A stretch of DNA of 64,000 bases from Solicoccozyma terricola (Eukaryota; Basidiomycota; Tremellomycetes; Filobasidiales; Piskurozymaceae), in the NCBI GenBank assembly GCA_001600875.1, contig BCLD01000024.1, positions 168,457 to 232,456 of the forward strand, given 5' to 3'. Position 1 is the first letter of the stretch. Every line of letters starts with the position of its first letter. Below, in pieces: positions 56,854 to 64,000 of this stretch. Under the pieces are notes generated by a model, which saw only the letters and a list, made by a program, of their open reading frames with translations, searched no databases and was not told the origin of the DNA. A program made the position numbers and the translations under genes.

Positions 56854-59800
56854 TCACATACCCATCGTAGACATTTGACTGGGGGATTCCACTAAACACA
56901 GTTTAGTTATTTGTTCGAGCAGCTCTATCTTGTGGGCATTCGAACTCTGTAGCGATTCCACCTTGTCAAGTAAAGCGCTTGCTGTCTTGGATAGTTCAGC
57001 ACCAAGTAGTTCAGGCGATTGAGTGGGAATGATCCCCGGCGACACAGATGAAGGACCATTGATTTCTATTCAAGCCAAAAGAAGAAGCAAACATACGATC
57101 CGTCAGCGTGGCGGACATGGAGAAAATGCAAGTCACCGATAGCAATCACTGACTGCGTTCCATTGGAATGAGAGACCTAGTCCTAGTCGCATGTGAATCG
57201 GTAGAGACTTCCGCCTCTCCACCCAATTCAGCTTGGTCATGCTGTTGTTCACCTAGCTGAGCGTCAAAGGCTTTCTTCCTCCAATAACTAATCCACTTTC
57301 CCTGTACCGAGAGGAAAACCGAGAAGAAAATTCAGAATCCGTGCTGCGGTGCGCATCTCTCGTTCGAAGGTAATGGACTCACATCAATCACATCGCACTT
57401 GAAGCTCAAGATTTTGACGGTTCTAGGTTGCAAGGGATCTCTTGGCACCATTGGCCAACACAAACCCTGCTCTCGCAGACGTTCTCGAATCATCTCTTGA
57501 TGTCGGTAAAAGGGTTGCGCGGATTCATGAAACAATTCCTGAGTGTCGATGCGGAATTCTTTGAGAGGGTGAGCGGCAAAGTGAGGGCTGGTGAAGAGGC
57601 GGGTGACACCTTGGGTGAAAGTAGCCAAAGTGGCTACTACGTCGAGACTCGTACACAGGTTGTGAAACTGGCGGAGCAGAAAAGGGGGATGTGAGATGTT
57701 TGGTAAGGTAAGGTTGTGGTCCAACGTCATTTCAGATTTAGTTGATAGTTTGGTACAGACGAGGACAATTGCTTACCATGGCTATATTCTCATCAACATC
57801 CCAAAGAGGTTGAAGGCTGGTTGCCAGAACGCCATAGGGTGCGACCACGGTTACGATGGTCTTTCTTTGCATGCTCTGAGTAGTTGCCACATTGAGTTTT
57901 TCCATCTCGAGGTTGATGATGTTTAGAGCTCGGGTGACTGTGTAGAGAAATAGAATGGAATCAGAGCAAGGTAGGGAAGGGCGTCATCACGGATTGGGCT
58001 TTCTGGTCAACACCTCACCTTCATTTTCCGTCTTCTGCTTGCTGTGAGCATACGGAGGAACCAGCGCTGTGAGTGGCCATTGGTCTCGGATGAGTATTTC
58101 AAGCATGCGCCGGGGGGTCTTTTCCACTTTTTCGGTTTGTCTTTTGCGGTTCAAAACCTCACCTTGAATCTCCTCCTTGTCGATGACCCACTCTGGCTCC
58201 AACCCCAGCGTGTTACCCTTGATCACTGCTGCATCTTCCACCACTGTATGTTTGTGAACTGAAGCGACGATGCGGCATACCTCATCCAATTTGGTTGGAT
58301 CGACCCCCTGCGTGTAAAGGATATACACCTTTGCAGCATCTGCATAGACGATGCAAGCGGTGGTGTAGCCTGTTGTCAGGGTGTAAAAGTCGGCGATCTG
58401 TGTGTTGCAAGGAGATGGTGTTGGTGTTGGTGTTGGTTGTACTGATGTGCACACAAAAGCAGGGCGGTGGCGCCGACTTACAACTTTGATAAACGATTCT
58501 GAAGCTTTCCCTTGATTGTCAGTCATTGGCATGACAGGAAGAGCCTTGAGTTTAGCCTTCCGTGCAGTAGATGTCATGCCCAGTACGGGTTTGATATGTG
58601 ATCCGTGATACGCGTTCAACGACGGAAGAAAGTCGAGAATGAATGATGGCTTTTCAATCAATTCCATACGATCAGCTGCCATTTTCCACTTGGTAAAAAG
58701 GGTTTGATCTAGACGAGGTGGGGAAGGGTTCGATCATTCAAATCCTCGAGTGTCTTCCTAAATAATCTCCACGGCTCACCATAACTCATTACCAACTTAT
58801 CCTCGTTTGACATCAGGGTTAAACGACTCTGTTGCCTTTTCATAGGTCCTCCATCGCTCAACCCGCTGCCTAGGGACGACCGGGTCATCGAACTGAGCTT
58901 TGTGGATGTCGATGAGAATCGAGTGGAAGCTTTCGACCGAGGAGTGTCGTCGAAAGATAATGGTGAAGGTGAAGATGGTGGTACTCCTCGTCCTCGATTA
59001 CCACGAACGACAAGTGGGGAGTTTTGCATTGCCGAGCTGTGAATTCTACGTAAGAGAGGTGTGGCAAGGCTCGTCGTGAACGGTGTGGTGGTGAAGGAGG
59101 GTGGTGGTGGTGGTGGTGGTGGTGTTGACGTTGTCGCTTTGTGAACATGTTCCAACCGAGAGACCGGAGAGCCATCGGGGTGTTCGTTAACGTGTACAGA
59201 TCCTTGTGGGTCGTTGACAGTGGGTTCATTGCCACCTGTTGAAAAGAAAGCATAGTTTTACCCCGTCAGAGTTCGGTAAAATGGGGGGTTCTGTAGAGAG
59301 CCAGCGAGCAAGGGACCGCCGTGGTGAACTGCTTGCTTACCTGGATGATGAATAATAACGATATCACCAATGTCTCCGGTGGTCTTCGCGGTGTTTGTTG
59401 CCTCGGCCTCGACCTCGACCTCCTCTTCCGCTGGAACTGTCAACCCATCCCCCTTCACAGCCATTCTACTCCTCGTCCTCCGACTGGTCAAAGGTGGTGT
59501 GCTAGTTGTCATCTTATCCTCATTCCCTCCCAACCCTCTCGCCATCCGAGCCTTTTCTTGCTCTGCACGACGAGGAGTATGTCGAAGTGAATGACTGGCA
59601 TGTTTGATTGGTGACGTGGGAAATTGATGACGGGTGATACGTTGGGAGGTAGGAGTGACTGGCACTGTGGACCGGAGCGATGCAGTGGAATGGGAGGTGG
59701 GAGGTGGGGGGAGGTGGGAGGTGGGAGGGGGAGCGGGGAGGTGGGAGGGGGAACGGGGAGCGGGGAGGTGGGAGGGGGAGCGGGGAGCGGGGAGGTGGAT

Positions 59801-59862
59801 TAGACTCTCAAATTAATACCATATCGTATCTGTGACTCACTCTCCGATACGTCCAACCCCAT
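56854..59862 (-). CDS. large multi-exon protein, unrecognised
   Basis: The start MGLDVSE at 59862 is joined by a GTGAGT intron (about 59666-59840) to MPVTPTSQRITRHQ. The N-terminal 200 residues are disordered, with a run of Pro encoded by a GGT repeat (TPPPPPPPPSF) and basic RTRSRMAVKG. The ordered part reads EPWRLFRKTLEDLN, EKPSFILDFLPSLNAYHGSH, IADFYTLTTGYTTACIVY and DPTKLDEVCRIVASVHKH. Later exons read MLEILIRDQWPLTALVPPY and PFYRHQEMIRERLREQGLCW. A terminal helix LLDKVESLQSSNAHKIELLE ends at STMGM. Splices were inferred from GTGAGT-type donors and open frames; intermediate ones are approximate. No family assignment. Roughly 750-800 residues. Confidence 0.5.
59695..59795. repeat. GGGAGGT minisatellite in first intron
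   Basis: Tandem GGGAGGT and GGGAGCGGGGAGGT units within the first intron of the minus-strand gene that starts at 59862. Strong G-quadruplex potential on the plus strand, which is the template strand of this gene. Confidence 0.85.
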
Positions 59863-60172
59863 GATGGATGATGTCTTGTTGTGAGACGACATTGCGTAGG
59901 GTGGATGGTGATGTTAGAAGAGCGTATAGAGCGTATAGCTATGGTGAATCGTCTACAGCTCATTGTCATGCGGGGTGCTACCGGTCTGTTTCACTTTGCG
60001 GCGAAATGTTTCAGCACTGTCCGTGTGTGTGGATTGACATCCACCACCTCATCGACATATATATGCAATCCTTTCTACACAACACACCCAGCCCCTGCAT
60101 ACCGCCACCACACATACACCCACACACACTTACACCCCCACACACACTTACACCCACACACCATGTTTGGAT
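59863..60172. promoter_or_regulatory. divergent promoter with CACA repeats
   Basis: Separates two divergent unrecognised genes (minus start 59862, plus start 60173). The plus-proximal 60 bp is CACACACACTTACACCC repeats, resembling the CA-rich 5' leaders seen at other genes here (for example 50870-50895). A TATATATGCAATCC lies about 115 bp upstream of the plus start. Confidence 0.45.
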
Positions 60173-63100
60173 TCTCCTTCCTCAGACCGACGCCGACGCC
60201 GACGCCGACATCGACGTTGACGAACCCGCCGTTGACAATGAGGTGAGCGTCATTCCTTTGATGGATGATGGTGAACTACCCTGACCTAACCTGTTTTTCT
60301 CCTACGTATGATAGAGACCATGAGGTCGTTGACGGCAACAACAACAAGTTGTTTGCTGCCACCACTCATCATGGTCAGTCCTGGCATCCTCTCGCTTCTA
60401 TCCCTTGCATATCACAAACCTTGCAGTTGCACTTGCAGACCTTCCAACTGTCGTCGTAGACGTTCAAGCTTTGATACCACCACCACCACCACCACCACCA
60501 CCACCGTCACCACCAAGTGGAGAACAAGCTCAACTCGAGGTGGAACCAACTGCACATGAGGATAGTGAGTGGTTTGAATCTTAGGCATCTATCGTTTCAC
60601 AACCATTCCGACAATTCCCCATCCCACGCCCCCCCCCNNNNNCCTTTTTCGCTCTCTCTTGTTCTCTCTCTTTACAGATCAATATCAAACAGATTATTTT
60701 CCCCCATCAGTTCCAGGACATGTTCATCCTACTGATGTCGTCACCACCTTGCTCAGCCAGCTGGTTGTCGAGCGAGGTGATGATGCGAGTACACCACTGG
60801 ATGGTGGCAATCATCCTTGTCCTCGTCCTCTACTTGATATGATAGAGGATGTAAACGAGGGAGACGACCACCACCACTCGAACAGTCATCATTTGGAGAC
60901 GTCGAGGAATGGTGACGGGAGTAGGATGGATATCGAGATCGATATCACCGTGTCACCAACGATAGGATATGCTTCAATCCATGATCATGTCCCACTCGTA
61001 GTCACTCCCGTAACCACGGACACCGCCAACCCTCCCTCCTTTTCCCCCACCCCTCCCTCCCCACCTTCGCCTCCCCCTCCCCCTCCCCCTCCTCTCACCC
61101 CAGCCATGTTAGAAGACCTGTTCGACGTTGAATACAAGAAATTGCAACTGACATCTTTGCGTTCCTCAACGAACGCTTCCTCGACATCATTTTCGGCAAT
61201 CGAGTCCCCACACCTTGGCAACCACCTTCAAACCCGGATTCACTTCACCGACGCACCTAAATCCGATGATCTTCATGTCGTTCAACATGCTAGTATCATT
61301 CACATCCGTGGCTACCTCGATTCCGAACGAAACTCCATTCTCCCTGTGAGACTGTTCGATGGTAAACCTGACAAACAACGACGCAAGAAACCTGGACCAG
61401 CATTCGCAGACATATATCAGCATAGAAAGTTGGAAGTTGGAGTGACCACGGTTGACATTGCAGTATTGGAGCTCGAAAATGAGAGGATTAGGAAACATAG
61501 AAACGCATTGTCCAGATGGATGCACCACTTTAGTAGTGGGATGATGGGTCAAGATTCAACCAGGAATATGTGGAAGCATGTGAGTAGGTGGGCGGCGCGG
61601 CGGCGCCAGGCAAAAGACGACAAGACATAATAGCAAAGACGACGACAATCCAAGCCGACGCAAGGTTGACACGCTTTCCCTCTTTCCCGTCCATCGTCTC
61701 CCCCCCCCCCCCCCCCCTCCCCCCAGGTATCCGATCACTGTCTCAAATCAGGAAACACGATTCAAGCATTCGGAATGTCATTCACTCCGACAAAGGGCAA
61801 GCGCCTGTTTGAACCCAACACATTCAGTACAGCTATCATGTCGAAAACCGAATTCGATACAATCCTAAAGATGATTCAGCAAGTCAGCGGGACAATTGTA
61901 GCGGGTTGTTGTGCATTCATGGAGAATGATAAAGAGTCTTGGAATGGCTTTAGGTACGAGGGTGAGTTTGGAGGGTTGATTATGATTGGGGGCGAGTGGG
62001 CGGCACCGTTTGCTGAACTGCCCCCCACCCCTCTCCCCGGGGGCTGGCATACGATTTCTAGGATCTTCCAATCTCCAACCCACACAACACACAAGTCAAC
62101 CTGCTCTGCATCAGAATATAGACCTCCCTGTGGCATCTTCCCTGTCGTTTTCATCATCAGGTGAGAGAGGAGAAGGCATAATGTGGGGTTAGTGCTTAGG
62201 TCACTGGAAACTCCCACTCCACAGCGCTCAACTTGTCCGCCGAATCCATCGAATCCATCCCCGCGACAACCATCGTCGAAGCCTATGAAAACTTGATACG
62301 CACCCAGTTGATTCAAGGAGAAATCGATTCGTTTCCTCCTTCGTCATCATCATCGTCCACCAAATCAGCGGACAAGACGACAGGTAAAAGCCTCGGGAAA
62401 AACGCCCTCTTCAAAGATGAAGAAAGTCGGAACATGGGTTGGAAGGATGTTGGGCAGTGGTCAAGAAGGCATTTGAATGTCGACCTTGGCGATGTGGGAA
62501 CAGCAGAGAAAGTCGGCGCAAAGGTGGTTGCTACAGAGGTGAGCGAAAGAAAAAAGAGAATGAACTGGCTCGTCGGCCGACCACCTTCTGCGTTCTGAAA
62601 TACCCGCTGATGTGGCGAGCCATCCAATCACCCAGTACTCCAACCTCATCTCTCGAACCAACGAACCGTCCCTTCTTTTCATACTCGACACCACCAACAA
62701 CCAACTCGATATCATCCCGTCCCACCACTTTAGCTCCGAAGGATACACGGAATCCCTCACCCATTTGGGCCAGATCATCGCTCAACCTCTCATCAGATCC
62801 GGCAAAGTCCTTGTCAACGTCCTTGATGGCTTGTCAAGGTTGGGCTACGTATTACCTCAAAGTGTGGGAGCGAACGACAAGGACAGGCTGAAGTCTTTGC
62901 ACCAGCAAGCAAAGGTCCGTTCCCCAACGTTGTGGAATGGAATCAAGCCCGTGTATTCGGTCTATACAGTAGGTCAAGTTGGTGTGTATCCGATAACCAA
63001 GACAAGACGTGCTGAGCGTTTTCTTGCAGACCTCGGATGACTTGTTTGATGTGTTACCACCATGGAAAGATATACGCCCCAAGGCCAACCCAAAGGAGAC

Positions 63101-63633
63101 GAAGCCCAAATCCCGCATCACTACCTTTCAAGGGTGTTCTTCGGTCAACGACGCCCTTGACATCCACCAGAAGAATTTCGAAGCCTCCTTGGACCTCCTC
63201 CTGCGAGTCGTACGCCAACACGACGAATCGGCCTTACCGGATAATTCTTTTGGCGATGATGGGGACTCTAGATCTGGAGAATCTGACCTCCATGCCGTTT
63301 ATCGTAGTTTTACAACAGTCGGCAACGAGCTCGAGATGATAATGGAAAGGTGAGCGTAGGATAGAATTAGACACTGTGACGATAGTCGACTAAATTTCAT
63401 GTACGCACTTTCCACCCCCCGTCCACCCTTACCTTCCCGCTCACCTGTCGTGCTCCTCCTTCCCAATCACCGTCTCCCTCACCATCGCCCACCATTCGTA
63501 CAGGATCACCCAATTGGATCCGCACGGCAGACACAATTTGAAAGATGCTGATTTAGGTGCTGAGGATGAGGACGAGGACAATCAATCCGGAACAAGCGCA
63601 CGCGAGGAAGGTCATGATGAGAGCGACGTGTGA
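60173..63633 (+). CDS. very large multi-exon acidic protein, unrecognised
   Basis: About eleven exons, around 900 codons. Start MFGFSFLRPTPTPTPTSTL. Joining exons gives ADLPTVVVDVQALIPPPPPP, DYFPPSVPGHVHPTDVVTTL, a long disordered Pro/Thr region, then an ordered part: MLEDLFDVEYKKLQLTSL, VVQHASIIHIRGYLDSERN, LEVGVTTVDIAVLELENERI, ALSRWMHHF and IQAFGMSFTPTKGKRLFEPN. Later exons read IVEAYENLIRTQLIQGEI, YSNLISRTNEPSLLFILDTT, LGQIIAQPLIRSGKVLVNVL and NFEASLDLLLRVVRQHDES. The acidic tail GAEDEDEDNQSGTSAREEG ends at 63633. Introns use GTGAGT-like donors; one acceptor (about 61727) is preceded by a run of C, and a five-N gap lies in another intron. No known domain recognised. Plus-strand genes this long with ordered central parts are unlikely to be noise. 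Confidence 0.6.
60638..60642. other. five-N gap after a C run
   Basis: Five unknown bases follow a C run at 60629-60637. They fall in an intron of the gene starting at 60173. Confidence 0.9.
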
Positions 63634-64000
63634 GAAGACAGGCAGACAGGCTAGAGATGTAGCCCCTTATAGCGTCAACGATTCGACGGCCCTTGCTTGG
63701 TTTATGAAATTTCCTTTCTTTGAAACGATGGCGAGGAGTCGACAACGGGACGTTTGCTCAGGAAAAGACTTGCATATGCATGGCAAATCCGGGGATCAGA
63801 AGTAAGACCCCCCCTCCCCCCGCGTACATGTATCTAACAGTATGTAGTATAGGAGCAGCCGCTGTTGAATCACCTAACAAGACACGGTTCCCTTTACCAC
63901 TCCAACCAGCAGCACCATGTCCTTTTGCAAACAGCAAAGATCGTCCCTGTCTTTGTACGTTGCCTTCGTGACAGACCCCACCAGGTCTACAAGCTGACGC
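63634..64000. other. window end, no supported gene
   Basis: Downstream of the large plus-strand gene. A frame at 63720-63971 is open but has no motif. The protein-like context may belong to the next gene outside the window. Confidence 0.35.

Noticed and set aside
59321..59594. Plus-strand frames opposite the N-terminal exon of the large minus gene
   Set aside because: Antisense shadows without motif or intron support.

Overview
This window looks like nuclear DNA of a fungus, most probably a basidiomycetous yeast of the Tremellomycetes type. Genes are packed on both strands and broken by many introns of about 40-150 nt. Most introns start GTGAGT or GTAAGT and a few start GC. Families include Zn2Cys6 factors, MFS and APC permeases and JmjC/cupin proteins. 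There is no sign of operons, ribosome binding sites or CRISPR. The organism is inferred from gene style, not from a marker gene. Three N-runs (16654-16893, 48977-49207, 60638-60642) show that this is a scaffolded draft assembly.

Layout. 1-9155 is gene-poor. It holds one small secreted Cys-rich protein gene (2235-3031), degraded coding pieces, LTR-like fragments and a 114-bp tandem repeat. 9156-9869 encodes an intronless single-pass membrane protein. 11.6-18.1 kb carries three minus-strand genes; one, split by a gap, encodes a protein with a clear PD-(D/E)XK nuclease-like signature. 18.4-20.0 kb is repeat-rich.

20.3-38.9 kb is a block of seven intact metabolic genes: an MFS sugar-type transporter, an IAH1-like SGNH esterase, a Zn2Cys6 transcription factor, an HSL-type alpha/beta hydrolase, a methionine-permease-like APC transporter, an ARO8-type aminotransferase and an HpcH/HpaI-type aldolase. 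Orientation alternates strictly, giving divergent pairs. The two divergent promoters around the regulator (MFS/IAH1 and TF/hydrolase) each contain three iterated GCTCGG half-sites, which suggests common control. The work of the cluster is inferred: import of a substrate, ester hydrolysis, transamination, then aldol cleavage. A degraded GPI-type cupredoxin gene follows at 40-41 kb.

43-63.6 kb is an array of long, mostly unrecognised proteins, rich in disordered, acidic and coiled-coil sequence. It includes a Cys-cluster protein with a Zn2Cys6-like spacing and a JmjC/cupin-like gene with a frame lesion. Many introns in this array and in the 14-17 kb gene use long pure C runs as the polypyrimidine tract. 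The same G/C runs border the assembly gaps.

Exon-intron structures were worked out by hand from reading frames and splice consensus. Splice sites described as clear preserve frame and family motifs; others are marked as uncertain.
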